A stretch of DNA of 64,000 bases from Dryococelus australis (taxonomy: Eukaryota > Arthropoda > Insecta > Phasmatodea > Phasmatidae): NCBI GenBank assembly GCA_029891345.1, contig CM057006.1, positions 44,812,556-44,876,555 of the forward strand, read 5' to 3'. A model generated the notes under the pieces. That model worked only from the letters and a program-made list of their open reading frames with translations. It ran no database searches and was not told the origin of the DNA. A program made the translations under genes and the position numbers. Positions within the stretch are counted from its first letter, which is position 1. Every line of letters starts with the position of its first letter. Positions 10,931-23,603 of this stretch are shown here, one piece after another.

Positions 10931-11413
10931 TCATCTGATATAACACCGATCCTTCAGTTCACTAATGATGGAAAATATCTCATTAATGTGCGATACATTT
11001 TCATCTTGCTGCAAAGCGATCAAATTCACTAGTCTATCAAGTCTTGTCGAAGGAAACTCGCCGGTGAAATGTGTGGGAACGTCGAGAGAATCGTCATCTT
11101 TCTGATCAGTTACTTCATCAACACTGTCATCGTAGTTATTATCATCAATGCTGTCATCATGATCGTCTTCACCTCCCGTTTCATCAAGTTTACTTTTCTT
11201 TGTAGGAGGCCTAACTCGTTATCCTTTTCCAGTCGGCCACACAGACTCAAAGTCAACCAATTGTTGGATGTTTACCATCGATTCAGAACACTGTAAGTCG
11301 TGCCGGTCAAACGACATTCCAATGAAACATGTAAAACTAACTTGTACGCTTGTTGCGTTTAGCATTTCATCCAAATTGTAACGCGAAATGTTAGGGCCTG
11401 TACTTATAAACAC
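10931..11413 (-). pseudogene. broken acidic reading frame, unknown protein
   Basis: On the minus strand one frame stays open for about 160 codons except for a single TAA (11219-11221). It ends at TGA 10931-10933. The first half has four Cys and the segment MSFDRHDLQCSESM. After the stop comes a basic patch (RVRPPTKKSK), an acidic run (GGEDDHDDSIDDNNYDDSVD), and a C-terminal stretch that could form a helix (HFTGEFPSTRLDRLVNLIAL). Basic then acidic then helical order suggests a nuclear protein or a transposon-encoded one, but I do not recognise it. A possible acceptor (TACAG) precedes the frame at 11398-11400. One point change would reopen it, so it is either a recent pseudogene, a fragment, or a sequence error. 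Confidence 0.45.
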
Positions 11414-11862
11414 GCTCTTTTAACGGTAAGCTAATCGGGTAGGATAGGGGCTAGCCTTTGCATATTAAACTAACATGAAGTTAAATCTGAAAAAAGACAC
11501 GCATATCTGCAGACTATCCGGGATTCCAATCTGGAATAGTCCCGAAGCTACTTCAACCAGCTCGGCTACGTAACTCGCTTATGACAGAGCAAGCGATGAG
11601 TTGAAGTTACGCGATCCCGCAACGCGCGTGAAGTGCCAAGAAAAAGCTAGACCTTGACAAGCCTTGTATTACGTAGGCTCGCACGCTTTCCTTCACGCGG
11701 GACGAACGTGGAAAGTACCGTTGCAGAGACGCACACCAGCAAGCTGTAACCTGCTCGCATCTCCTCGCTGGTTACACGAGTTGCTTTGTTACGTGAAATG
11801 TCCGTAACTCCAGCCTAACGCAGCCACAGTTTCAACACCTCATCCAGATCAGGTAGGGTCAG
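11414..11862. other. GC-richer unannotated DNA
   Basis: The block contains short inverted repeats, such as AACTCGCTTATGAC facing GCAAGCGATGAGTT, and several ACGCG-rich patches. No coding sequence was recognised. It may be part of an unclassified MITE. Confidence 0.35.
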
Positions 11863-12506
11863 GGCCTGTCTGCAATTGGGCTATCCCAACCTGTGTCTTA
11901 GGACAAGGACGCGCTGATTTGTGAACGTGACCCTCTGACGTCATGGCGCTGTCCCAAGCTGCCGTGTCCCAAGTTGAAGCATTCGGAGAACTGAACTTTT
12001 GTTTTAAGTTGTGTCCTAAGCTGATAGAAAAAGAAGACCTCAAATACTTTCGCGCGTATTCGTGAAATGTTTACGTTATAAATGTAAATACTGGATGTTC
12101 AAGGTGGGCTTTTTCAAAACAAATATGATGAAATGGTAATAAATAATTAGGGATGTATTCGTTTGGTCTGAACAATTTTATTTGAAGGCACGTAAGTTTA
12201 AAAATTGAACTTAGATGTCAGTTGATTAACTTATTTGAAATAAAACCGTTAAGGCATTTATTATAAGTTAATTATTCAAATTTACAATTTGATAAACTAT
12301 AATAAACAGTGATACTGCAAATTTAAACATCACTACGCAACAACAAATAATATACTGAATTTAGTGCGATCTAGTGTCAGATTATGAAAGCTCACTTCGG
12401 ACAATGCATTTGTAGACTATATTCGGTTCGCGTCAATGTGACGTCACTTGACGCCGAGTTTCGGACACGTCCACGTCCACAGGAACGGCCGAATGTAGAC
12501 ACGGCC
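11863..12506. mobile_element. possible Harbinger-like MITE with imperfect ends
   Basis: The left end is GGCCTGTCTGCAATTGGGC. The right end read inversely is GGCCGTGTCTACATTCGGCC. These align with a few differences, and the right end resembles that of the 56.2 kb element. TTA follows the right end but no matching duplication is visible on the left, so the boundaries are uncertain. GACGTCA or GTGACGTCAC occurs near each end. Confidence 0.4.
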
Positions 12507-12715
12507 TTAATAGGCCAAGGGTACACGGGCCTGTAAATTTCGCGTCATCATCTGAGAACAGGACAGACTTCAAACTGTTTTGTGTTTGTACTGCGTGTGT
12601 CACTGGACTACAGTTTGTTTTACAGCCTTAGATGTCTTCGAACCAATGGGCCACAACTAGAGACATGACTACCCAATCACGCCCAAACACGCTGAAAAGG
12701 AAAATGGGTCCTCGC

Positions 12716-12718
<3 letters not shown>

Positions 12719-12746
<28 letters not shown>
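12719..12746. repeat. poly(A) tract
   Basis: A run of about 28 A residues. No retroposon body was identified next to it. Confidence 0.9.
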
Positions 12747-12749
<3 letters not shown>

Positions 12750-12989
12750 GATGTAGGAACTGAACCATTGTCGAAAATACGTAATACCTAGTACGTTCGT
12801 AAGGCAATCGTCCTACTTTTGGCTCTGTGTAAACTTGTACTGTTTTAATACGTTGCATACAATGACAAGTATACAGCAAACATCTCACCACGTAACAATA
12901 TTTCGTTGCTTAAGAAATAAATGTTTATTGGACATTTAAAGCGGTTTACAAAGTTTAAAAGCTAACTTAATTTACGCATGGAAAATATA

Positions 12990-14830
12990 CTATGCTTCAT
13001 AATTTGATCACAGATGTTGAAATTGACAGCGATGTGATTAAGACGTTCTTGAGTAATTGTTGAACGCAGTCATGTTTTGAAACGTCTTAGGGCGGAGAAA
13101 GTTCTTTGAGCTGTGGCCGATGTTGCTGGTAAAACAAGCAGCATCTTTAAACAAGTACACACTTTTGAAAATAATCTTCTGGTTTGTGGTTGTTCTCTTC
13201 TTATGGAATCTAACACATCGTGAACACTATTTATTTACCTACCAACAGTAAGTTCTGTCAACATAGTCAATTGCCTCGTAAACCTTTCGACATTCAAATC
13301 CCCCTTGAAGTGCTCGCAAACTTGTAGCACTTGATCTCTAATGTTTTCCACCTCCCCATTCGATGACTTTACAAGAACATTTTCAATTGCCTTACAAACA
13401 CCTACTCCTGGATGTTGAAAACGTGATTCGATTTTGCCTTTAATGCTGTCGATAACAGCAAAGTACTTTTGTCTCAAGAACTGCTCGGGGCTTGAATAGT
13501 GTACTGGTGGTGATGCAGTTATATTGTGTTCTACGCGCTGTGGAGGTTTTCGGACACGAGAGAGGCTAACTGGCTCCAAATCTAGATCTTCCCCTCATTT
13601 CTTAACTTTCTCCCACAACTCAATGAACCTTTTCCTCTGTTCTAAGATTAGTAAGACGCCTCACAATTATTTCAGTTTGCCTCAAAGCGGATGTGATGTT
13701 GATATCTGAGGTTTGTAGATTTCTAGCAAGTTTCTCTGTAATACCAAAAACTAGTACTGACACTTAGAGGTAAAATAAACTGCTGGTTTTCTCAAAGAAA
13801 GCAGACAATCCATTTGCAACAGACTCTTTGGATTTCAAGCTGTCAAGTACACTTAGTATTGTTTCATATTGAGAATGCACTACGTTCAAAGACTTGGATC
13901 GCACAGTCCATCTTATAGGGAACAGAGGTTTCAGTGTAGTATTTTTTTGCCAAAGTTGGATCATAATCTGCTTTGTAATTGAGGAAAATAGCATTTCTTT
14001 AGGCAGATTAATTAAAAAAATTTCGCAAGTGTATGGACATTTTCCAAAACATTAGAAATTTCAGGTACGGTGCTAGAAGCATGTATGAGAGCTAAGTTTA
14101 AAGAATGGCGGAGGCAATTTATGTAAATAGCTCTATTCTCTTTGAAACTAATCACAGCTTAGGCGTCTTTCATGTGGCCACTCATATTTTTAGCACCGTC
14201 ATAGTATTGACCTCGACATTCTTCTATAGGTAGGACTAGCTTCAACAAAACATCTTCAATAATAGCTTCTAAAGTGTCTCCCGTAGTGGAGGATGTCTCA
14301 TACAACCCAGTGAAATCTTCAAATACATCAAAATCATCATTCACATGTCGCAAGGAAACGGAAACTTGTTCTTTCGTCGAATTATCGGTCGTGTCATCGA
14401 CAATAAGAGCAGAGTAATTATTCTTTTTAATGTGTTGATTCAAATTGCGCGCTACTGTTAAATACAGTAATTGCAGTATTTAATTCTGGATATCATGGGA
14501 AAGCCAGTTATGCCGCTAGAACAACCAATCTTTAATATCAGGTATTTCATTTGCTCTTAATTCAAGTAGCTCGTACAAATTACCCTTATTTTCTTGTTTG
14601 CCTCTTAAAGTAGCTAAGAATTTGATACTTGAAACAATTGTAATGAGAGCTTTCTGAGCGTTTTCCATTTCCTTTCTAACTTGGGCAGATAACCTAGCTG
14701 AAATTGGCTTTTGAAAGCTAAAAGAGCTTCTTCGGAACCTTTGTGAGGTTTTCTTTGAAAGAAATCGGTTTCCTGTTGCTGTTGTCTTTTAATTGTATGG
14801 TCTGTTGGTCTATGACTAAGTCTGCATTAA
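12990..14830 (-). pseudogene. decayed hAT transposase (ZMYM1-like type)
   Basis: Minus-strand frames in order match the animal hAT transposases often annotated as zinc finger MYM-type protein 1-like. About 14830-14440: a stretch with GNLYELLELRANEIPDI and HNWLSHDIQN. 14443-14159: ALIVDDTTD, the first catalytic acidic region, then FTGLYETSSTTGDTLEAII and CRGQYYDGAKNMSG. 13994-13764: PIRWTVRSKSL and SQYETILSVLDSL. 13579-13235: RVRKPPQRVE and SPEQFLRQKYF. Near 13092-13024: the C-terminal dimerisation block, with RRFKT, a stop where Trp is usual, then LRSTITQERLNHIA. Stops and frameshifts separate the blocks, so no active enzyme can be made. The N-terminal zinc finger and the element ends were not found. 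Confidence 0.85.
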
Positions 14831-17325
14831 TTATATACGCGCGCACAAGAGTTCGGAGTCGGAATACAATATACAAAAACAAACATTAAAAGACACTGGC
14901 CGATGGCGCGGACGCACAGTATTGACTGTCAGTTCAACGCACTGTTCGAGCGAGTGTCGGCTTGTTACAGGCCGAGTTACCACCTACCGCGAACAAGGAA
15001 GAAATCATAACAAAAATAAACATGCAGTCGAATCTGACGGATGGCACAGGTTCACATTGCAGTGCTGCTAGTTACAGGTTGCCAGCTGCTGCGGAGTGTA
15101 TGTTATGGTTATTATCTACATAAAAGAAGGTACACGTTAAGTAGATGAAAAAAGATCTGGTAGTAGTAGGGGGGGTGATGGTTTCACTTTACTGGGGATT
15201 AATTGATGGATTATCGATTTGATTGAAAGGGTTAACTTTAATGAAAGGGTTAAATTTAATGAAATGGTTAAATGTATTGAAAGGGATAATTTTTTTCTGG
15301 ATTGTGTGTGTGTTTAGTGCAAGAGCGTACCTAGGGTCAATTTTATTATTTTCTTTCTTTTTTTCCTTTTGTGGGGAGCAGCAGCAGCTCTGATACGTCC
15401 TCACCGTGGAGCTCTCGCACTCGGATGATGTGAGACGTGTTGGGAACGGGGTATATAGGTGGTGCGTTTTGTGCAAGAGTGGCCTAAGTGTAAATTATTT
15501 TTTGTGTTTGATAGTGATATTGCTCATAGATGGTGTTGGTAGATAAGCGACTTTGAAAAATAGTATTATTCCAATGAATAACAGTGTTGCACGAAAGAAA
15601 AAATAATTTCAGAGTGTTTAAATGAGTTTTACCTATGAATAAATCACACACATCGAATCACAAATTTCAAATGATCACAATTACATGAGTCTCCAGTGTT
15701 AAATTATTACGTAATGGAAATCAATTAAACGTCTACAATGTGATTTTACTACCCCTAGCTGTATGCTAGAAATTTAATTTACACGAGAGAAGTATAACGA
15801 AAGAACACAACTATGGGAATAACAAGTGGTAAACAATTACAATTACATGAGTCTCTAGGTGTCATAAAGGAAATGAATTAATTAACGATCTACAAAAATG
15901 TCTCTATAAATTAAAGAACACAATAACAAAATATATATGACGCCTTTCGCACATACCTTACACATCTATCTGCCTGTGAGTCTGGCGAGGAGGAACTTTA
16001 GAAATGTAATCCAGATGTAAAAAGAAATGAACTAACATGTGTAATAAAATTTCACCTCTCCCAAAACACGTCTGTACGGCAGCGAGGTTGCTGAAGGAAT
16101 GATGTTAGTATATGATTTGCAGAGACTTATAAGCACAATTAGAAACGTAGAGCGTGGCCGATGTGTGTCAGGCTGGGAGGACACTTAATGAATGAGTGGA
16201 TCGTATGATGTGCACCTGTTTATATACATGGAGTTTGCAGGCAAGTTGAAATTACGGCAAAAAAGCTCTGAATACGATCTACTATTTAAAGCAGATACAA
16301 TAACGTATGTCTAATCTGATAAGTTAAATATATAACGATCTACAAGAAAGTAATATAATGGACATACTACAAATTTCTGTAAAGTCTGGTAAATAGAATG
16401 CACTTGTTAACACAAACGCGAGTTGAAAATGGTACAAAGTTTCGTATACTGAGCTCATAAACGTGATTTGAAAATCCTAAAAAACTTTTGCAATATTGTA
16501 ATCAATTTGCGTCGAAACGTAGTTCAGACTTGCAAGTAAAAGAATTCATGTTTGTGACAGAGTTGAATTTTATTTTTATTTAAAAAACAATTTAAATATA
16601 TTAATTTTGATTTTGTTTTCTTCACCAGACATCTTCATGTTGGATATTTAACAGAAAGTCTTGTAATCTGTGTTTATGTAAAATGAAATATTTTTTATAT
16701 TTAAAATGTTTGCTGGATTCTGTTCGGCGCAGACGTAAAAGTTTTAGCTGGAGAAACTTTCTTGTAGGGAAGTATGGTCAGAGGTCTTTTTGTACCTGCC
16801 TCTGTAAAGGTTTTCAGGGTTTGCTTTCAATGTGCCCCCCAGGAATATCACAAAAGTTGGCCAGCAGGGTGTCGTGGCTCCTACACCAACCTTCAATTTA
16901 AGCAGCTGGAGTAGACGAAGTTTTTAACCTGCTGGCTCGTTTCTTTGCAAAAACTTATTCATTCCAGCGCAGGTTTCTTTCATGGTAGATACTAAGCCTG
17001 TTACCATCAAAGTCTAGATATCATTGAAAAAAGTTAGTAACATGAGGTATAAAAATAAATAACATGACACACATAACATAAAAAACATTTTAAACATACA
17101 AATTTTTATTATAGAATAATCTTTTCAAAATCATCCTTATAAGGTAAATATTTACAATGACACACAAAAATATTCAATTTACAACATACATTTGTTCAAT
17201 CACAAATTTGTTTGATCAAATAAGAGACTTTAGGGTAAAAACAAGAGTACTTTACAAAAATAATTATTTTATGATGATATGAAACAAAACCGGTTATTAC
17301 TCACTAAAAAAAAATATATATATAT
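14831..17325. other. unannotated intergenic DNA
   Basis: No recognised gene. It contains a GC-rich patch at 14840-15090 and a short degenerate tandem array (listed separately). Long AT-rich stretches follow, with scattered TATA and ACACAC runs towards the end. Confidence 0.45.
15225..15290. repeat. degenerate tandem repeat, 18-bp unit
   Basis: Units resembling GAAAGGGTTAACTTTAAT start at 15225, 15243, 15261 and 15279. The last is truncated and diverged. Confidence 0.85.
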
Positions 17326-17550
17326 AAAGACTTTAGATTTTTCCCAAATCAGGTTAATATTGACACACACACACACTAAAACACAATTTAACAGATTTTA
17401 TATATAAAAAGCAACAACTATTTACAACAAAAAATTATGATTTCACATTTATTTTTCAAAAAGACTTTAGCTTTTTCCCAAATCAAGTTATTATTGACAC
17501 ACACAAAAACACAATTTAAGAGATTTATATACAACAACCAAAAATACAGA
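17326..17550. repeat. diverged tandem duplication, ~135-bp period
   Basis: AAAGACTTTAGATTTTTCCC, AAATCAGGTTAATATTGACA and ACACAATTTAACAGATTTTA near 17326-17400 recur with changes near 17459-17535 (CTTTAGCTTTTTCCCAAATC, AAGTTATTATTGACACACAC, AATTTAAGAGATTTATATAC). The (AC)n tract differs in length between the copies. Confidence 0.75.
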
Positions 17551-17889
17551 CAAATCAACAAACAATCTTCTAAATTATAAAAAGAAAATTATAGAGCGTT
17601 ATGGTGGATGTCTCTTTCCTAATTATTTACATTATATACAACTCTATTGAGGGGGGAAGAACGTCCACTTAACGCATTCTTTTTAGGTGTCACAGACGGG
17701 TGATTTATTCTTCAGACACACACACGCCAAAGACAGGGTGTAACACACACTCACACGCACACAGTTTCCACTGTGAATTTCATTTTATTTTATTTGACAA
17801 GGGGTAAAGATATCGAAGATAGGTTTATTATTTATACTGTAGTCAGGCAAACAAACGGTAGCAGCATTGGATTTTAATGCAACAGAACT
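17551..17889. other. unannotated AT-rich DNA
   Basis: Holds short ACACAC-rich patches near 17720-17765. Nothing else is recognised. Confidence 0.4.
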
Positions 17890-18032
17890 AATACGAATAA
17901 TGCCCGTTGGCCCTCTGGTGTAATTTTGTAAGCTTTGCTTCTATTAGGTGGAGGAATTCCTTGGATGTAGAACTTTAGCAGCGCTTCAGAATAGGTCGGA
18001 AGTAACCGTGAAAGGAGTACAGTAACAGTTTG
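17890..18032 (-). mobile_element. family E MITE, partial
   Basis: Read on the minus strand, the end is TTTCACGGTTACTTCCGACC, followed by TGAAGCGCTGCTAAAGTTCT and GGAATTCCTCCACC. About 140 bp of the E family remain. The other half is missing. Confidence 0.75.
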
Positions 18033-18160
18033 TGTTCCCAACAATTTCACGTTCTCCATTGACACATGGCAATGTAAATTTCACGTTTCGTGAAAGGATA
18101 GAAAAATGAGAACAATAGATCCTAAGTAGGGTTTTCAAACGCGTTCAATTAACCGTGAAG

Positions 18161-18412
18161 GGGCCTCGGTGGCTGAGCGGTTAGACTGCTCACCTCCCAC
18201 CATGGCGAACCGGGTTCAATCCCCGTCCGGGCCACTCCCAGATTTTCGCAAGTGGGAATCGTGCCAGACGATGCTGCTGGTCGGCGGGTTTTCTTGGGGA
18301 TCTCCCGTTTTCCCCCGCGCCTTCATTCCGACGCTGCTCCATGCTCACCTCAATCACCCTCATCGGCTCTCAAGACCTCGCTGTTAAGTGTCGTCCAAAT
18401 GTCTTTACTCAC
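18161..18412 (+). repeat. tRNA-derived SINE, copy 3
   Basis: A complete copy. The head is GGGCCTCGGTGGCTGAGCGG with TTAGACTGCTCACCTCCCAC (A-box region), then GGGTTCAATCCCCG (B box). Next come the shared body with GACGATGCTGCTGGTCGGCG and GGATCTCCCGTTTTCCCCCG, and the tail GGCTCTCAAGACCTCGCTGT. This is the best copy for defining the family in the window. Confidence 0.9.
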
Positions 18413-19482
18413 GATTATACGTGAACAGCGTACAGTATACGAGTTAACGAGAAAACAGTGAGCCTAAGTCCTTCAGCGGGTTTGGCGGCCACTGTGTTTG
18501 AAAATTCTTTCATAAGTTTCGTCACGAGGGTTTTCAGGAGCTAGATAGCAGAATGGGAGGAGTGACACGAATAAGCAAACGGTGATCAAAATAGGTCCTC
18601 CTCCTAGCCCTCTTTACCTCTCAGAAACTTGCTTCCCTCAGCTGAAAGCTCAAAGCTATAGCGTTCAACCACATTTTTTTTCCTACAGCTATTTGCCATC
18701 TTCATTTTTTCGTGTAAACTTTCCTGTCGAGCAACGAAGTCTTACCGACTCATGTTGCTGTTCATTATCTAACACATAATAATAACACGTAGTGACAAAA
18801 GATTTTTTTCTTTTCGAGTAACAAAATATGCTCGTGTTTGCTCCCATGAATCCTGGAATTCAGTTAGCACATGTTATAGAGAGATTTCAAAAGCATGCTA
18901 ATTTTTTCTGAATAAACACAAGTGATCGTGGCAGGATATTATCGTAACTCTCAAGCATATTTCACTTTGAAAAAATATAGATTATAAACTTATAGAAAAT
19001 CGTCCTGAAAGACGTGCTTGACCATTATAATTCCAACAAGACAAGAGCGTACTGAAATGGTTGTTTGCTTCCTAATATGTGGTTCTTCTACAATTGGTTC
19101 TATTCTGTAGTCGCTGTAGGCTGTGGATTAAAAAAAAAAAAAAAGAAAGGAAATCTGAGTGCAATACAATCACACCATTGTCATTAAACTTGAAAAACAA
19201 CTCGTTTGCTTCTTGTTACGTGTTCGAGGTGCAGATGCAAATATGCGTATTGCCTCTACCTGCAGGGGCGTAACCAGCATGGATAAGAAAAAAATTATAT
19301 GTAATTAAGGGTATTTGCTGCGAGAATATTTACTATTGTACACTGTTTAACTTTGGGACATTATCAGTATTTTTTCTTCGCAAAAAAAATGCGTACAAAC
19401 GTGTCAAAATCACAATTTTCGCGTTTTAGAAATGTACAAAAATTGAGGATTAATTTATCTAATAGAATGTGATCATTCACAC
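18413..19482. other. unannotated intergenic DNA
   Basis: AT-rich DNA with an A run near 19131-19144. The short frames have no recognisable motifs. Confidence 0.45.
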
Positions 19483-19885
19483 TATAATCCATTAACGGTT
19501 GCTTCGCACTTTTCTGAAGCCCTGCTTAAGTTCTACTTCCAGATTATTCCTCCGCCTTGTACAAACTAAGCTTAAATAAATCTAGTATATTACACCAAAG
19601 GACATCGTACCGAATTCGTACGCACTCAGTTGTAATCATAATTTGCATGAGAACTATTTCTTACGAATCGCTACCAACACACACGTTTTCTCGCTGTTTT
19701 ATACGTATTTATAAAAATTGAAACATTATAATTTATAAATAAAGTATTGGTCAAATTTCAATTTAACGAAAAATAAGATAATTTTATGTTGACAGGGGTA
19801 TAAAACGTTTGTGATACATGGCCTACATGGGGTGATTTTTCGAAGGTTTGATTCAAAAAGTGCAAAGAAACGACGAATAGACTGT
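19483..19885 (+). mobile_element. family E MITE, complete
   Basis: The left end region reads TTAACGGTTGCTTCGCACTT followed by TTCTGAAGCCCTGCTTAAG. The right end reads GTGCAAAGAAACGACGAATAG. The interior carries ATTATTCCTCCGCC, a GCACTCAG segment, TTTTCTCGCTGTTTT and GGGGTGATTTTTCGAAGG. The ends are a diverged version of the A/B/C ends, and part of the left flank (CTGAAGCCCTGCTTAAGTTC) is shared with A. Confidence 0.85.
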
Positions 19886-20317
19886 AACAGAAGTTGCCAA
19901 GAGCAACTTCAAAACGTCTGTAAATCGTGCCAGGAAATATTTTTGCAATTTCAAAAAATTACTGAAAATAAGGAAATTCGTATTAGCTAATTTTTGATTT
20001 GTGGTTGCCCCTTAATTTTTGTAGAATAACTTAGGTCAAGCATTCCTTAAAATGAATTGAGACAAGGTCTTTCAATTGCCTTGTAAAATGTTCTGCAATT
20101 AATTTGGTTTATTTTATTCGTACATTACAAATACAGTACAATTTTGACATTTACATGTTATTTGGCAAAAACCATGCGATCTACAAAAATTATTTATCTG
20201 AGGAAAAAAAAGTTACAGATAAATGTCTGCAAGTTTCGTGGTCAATACCTTGTAATTGAGGCCGTCTAGCTCACAATTAGAATGAGAAGAGATACAAAAA
20301 AAGTTACGTGGCCAGCT
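19886..20317. other. unannotated AT-rich DNA
   Basis: No feature was recognised between two MITEs. Confidence 0.4.
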
Positions 20318-20897
<580 letters not shown>

Positions 20898-21539
20898 CAC
20901 TGATCCTGCTTCTGTTGCCACCCCCGAACCTGTGTCCACTATGCTTAATGCGTGGATTTCCTTAGTTTCATTTTATTCTCAGCCTGAGGCTGCTCTCGTG
21001 TCACGTAACTTATTACTTTTTTTTTGCCTGGTTACAGTCAAGCCTATTTTCATTTTTATAATACGTTATTTTTTTGCTCCACCTAGGTGATTAGCTCTAC
21101 CTTCACTCTTTACATTGATTGTATGTGAATATATTTTTACATTTCCCCAATAATGGGTAAAAATACTGGTAAATTGTAATTCAGCTCGATTACAAATACA
21201 TTTGAGGAAATTGAATTGGTTACAGTTGCTAAATTAATTACAATTACAGGTAGAATCCAATTACTTACAATTTATCCAATCACTTTCCAACTACTATATG
21301 TTGTTGGCCAGAGCATACAAAAAACATACTAACTTAAAAAAGCGAGAATTAAATTAATTTTACAAAATTTTATCATCTTTACTTAGTTATGAATAAAGTC
21401 TTTTAAGACTGGCAAGCATAATTATTTTTAACATTTTAAAACGAAATTTGTTGACTTTGCGAAATAATGATAATATGTTGAATATGTTATCTCTATAATT
21501 TATAAATGTTTTAGTTTCTTATTTTTTTTAAAGAATTTT
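20898..21539. other. AT-rich DNA with ATTACAATTAC-like motifs
   Basis: At 21170-21300 the motifs AAATTGTAATTCAG, AATTACAATTACAGG and CCAATTACTTACAATT recur, as in remnants of the TAATTACAATTAC-type inverted repeats common in animal MITEs. The rest shows nothing recognisable. Confidence 0.4.
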
Positions 21540-21990
21540 GTTAATTTTGGGCCATGCCAGAGGTCAGGTTTAAGGTCAACAGACATCCAACATGACAGTC
21601 AGGTAATCCCATAACATGGTGGCTAGTCGATTCCAGTCCCTCATACCCTGTAAGCCAAAACATTCGAAATTTTAATTCTTATAACATTTTAAATAAATCT
21701 TTTAAATAAATTTTTATATAACTAAAAATAATTTCAGCAGTCTTCATTTTTTTGAGAAATTTTAAAACTTTTTTTTACATATTTTTGAGTTCAAAGTTAT
21801 CCAAGGTCAAGGTCTTGGGTTAAGGTCAATGTCACCTGGATCCAAGATGGCAGTAGCGTTACGTTAATTTAATTTCCCCTAGATCTTTTTTCCGATTGTT
21901 TCAAATTTTTTAGGTTCAAGTTTATTGAAGGTCACATGCACTGGGTCAAATTTAAGGTCATGGGTCAAGGTTGGAGATAAAAAACGAGCC
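21540..21990. repeat. dispersed repeat with AAGGTCA motifs
   Basis: AGGTCAGGTTTAAGGTCAAC near 21550, CCAAGGTCAAGGTCTTGGGT near 21800 and TTTAAGGTCATGGGTCAAGG near 21950 repeat the theme of the 9.06-9.3 kb block in the inverse orientation. CAAGATGGCAGTAGCG also occurs. It is probably a decayed dispersed repeat rather than one unit. Confidence 0.5.
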
Positions 21991-22289
21991 CGCCAAATCC
22001 TTCCAATGTATCGTTTTTGCAGATAAGGTACTCGTTCTTTGCAAATGAGGGGATTGGTCCTTTTTTTTTTTTTTTTTTTAAGAGAAAAAACGGGAAATTT
22101 CAAGGGAAGAGGAGAACATTTGAAGGTGGAAAAATAACATTTGAAGCGATAGATTGTATTTTTCGAGGGAGAAAAGGGAAATTTAGAGAGAAAATGGCTG
22201 CCGGACGACCGGAATGACAGAGCATGAACTACGCCTGGCACCTGTACCCCGTTCCCTTGCGCCAAAGTCGGCCAAACCCTGCTACTAAA
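21991..22289. other. unannotated DNA
   Basis: Contains a T run near 22060-22079 and purine-rich sequence. The 128-codon minus frame across it shows no family features. Confidence 0.35.
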
Positions 22290-22490
22290 GTGTCATTTCA
22301 TTACACTGTCTGTAGCCTAGTTATTGTGATTGCCTGTTCACCCCTGCACATTGCTACTGCCATTAACAGGTTAACTATGGACGTTAGACTATTGGTTCCT
22401 TTTAATGAAATATGCTCCATTTGTTTTTTTCTACCCCACTCTGGTGTTTATCATATGTTTGTGGACATCCGGCACATACTTAGTGCACCG
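22290..22490 (+). mobile_element. mariner-like element, 3' non-coding end only
   Basis: It matches the DNA just after the mariner transposase remnant at 52.5-52.9 kb: CATTACACTGTCTGTAGCCT, ATTGCTACTGCCATTAACAG, ACTATGGACGTTAGACTATT, ATATGCTCCATTTGT and CTACCCCACTCTGGTGTTTA each have a close match at 52940-53100. The transposase part is missing here. Confidence 0.65.
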
Positions 22491-23195
22491 GTCACTATCA
22501 GCGTCAAAGAACACTCGAACTCAAGTGGCGCGTGGTGAACTATTGCAATGTTAGCTGTGTGCTGTACCCTTTTGCTTGCTAGTTTACAATTCACCAAGTA
22601 AAACGTAGTTCGGCAGGTAACGCCTTAGGGCGCGTGTAATAGGCCCCTTGCTGCTCGCCTGTGAGTGGTCGGAATACAGCTAGTCCCCCCCTAGGTTGCA
22701 CGGTGGTTACTGGCTCCTGCTGCGTGCACCGGGAACGTACAGCAGTGAGCAAGCACCAGCTTACCTTGTGACAGTTTACACGCACGCCACTGCTTGAACT
22801 ACAATGAAAATAATTATTGCTTCGCTTTTAAACAAAAAATATGTAATATTTAAGGGTTATTTTAATTTTTAAATGCCAGAAATACTTCGCTTGCGAACAT
22901 GAATAATTTTTAATATAAATACGTACACTCACTTCCAAATTCAAACACAAATGCGCACATTGGTGTCAACAACTTAATATGTAAAACATTTTGTTTGAAT
23001 TTTCGTTCGAGTACGAACAAAAACTAAAAAACCGATAGTTTTAATCATAATTAAATGCCATGGTGCATAATAAATGTCATGTTAGTTGACAGTATTTCTG
23101 GGGAAACGGTAGGGAGTTACAATCTCCATATTCCCCCCCCCCCTTAACCGTCGCTATGCCTCTGACAAGCGCTGCTGAGAAACATATACCCTTAT
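22491..23195. other. unannotated intergenic DNA
   Basis: GC-richer at 22600-22790, then AT-rich, with a C run near 23134-23143. No feature is recognised. Confidence 0.4.
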
Positions 23196-23603
23196 AGGCT
23201 GTTCACGGTAAAATGAGCACTTTTGAAAGCCTTTCTTAAGATCAACTTGTATGCAAGTGGGGCATTCTTCCATCTTAATGTAAGGTTAATATTGCGAAGG
23301 GCCTCATCGTCGGTCAAGTGAAACTGTGAAATTATCAGAAAAGTCAATATTTTATAAATATGCTCATTTTTACACACTGTTGCAATAAAAAAAGAGTGAC
23401 CCAAACAAATAATTTCAGTTATCGCAAATAATTACCTGACACTTTTTATTCTACGTTAAGTTATGGAACTACTTTCCCTCCACAGATATAAACTTTACTG
23501 GGCGCATGTCATTAACTGCGCCCGTTAGAAATATATGCAGGTAGGGCAGTGACTTTTTTCTAAGGTTGATTTCAAAACTGCTCACTTTATCGTGGACAGC
23601 CTT
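23196..23603 (+). mobile_element. family A MITE, complete
   Basis: The left end is AGGCTGTTCACGGTAAAATG, with AGCACTTTTGAAAGCC. The right end is ACTGCTCACTTTATCGTGGA, then CAGCCT. Interior marks are present: GGGCCTCATC, GAAACTGTGAAATTATCAGA, TTTACTGGGCGCATGTCATT, ATGCAGGTAGGGCAGTGAC. On the minus strand its left end encodes the FKSAHFTVNSL peptide. Confidence 0.9.

Noticed and set aside
22017-22265. overlapping frames near 22.0-22.3 kb
   Set aside because: Purine-rich low-complexity DNA with a T run; no family features.
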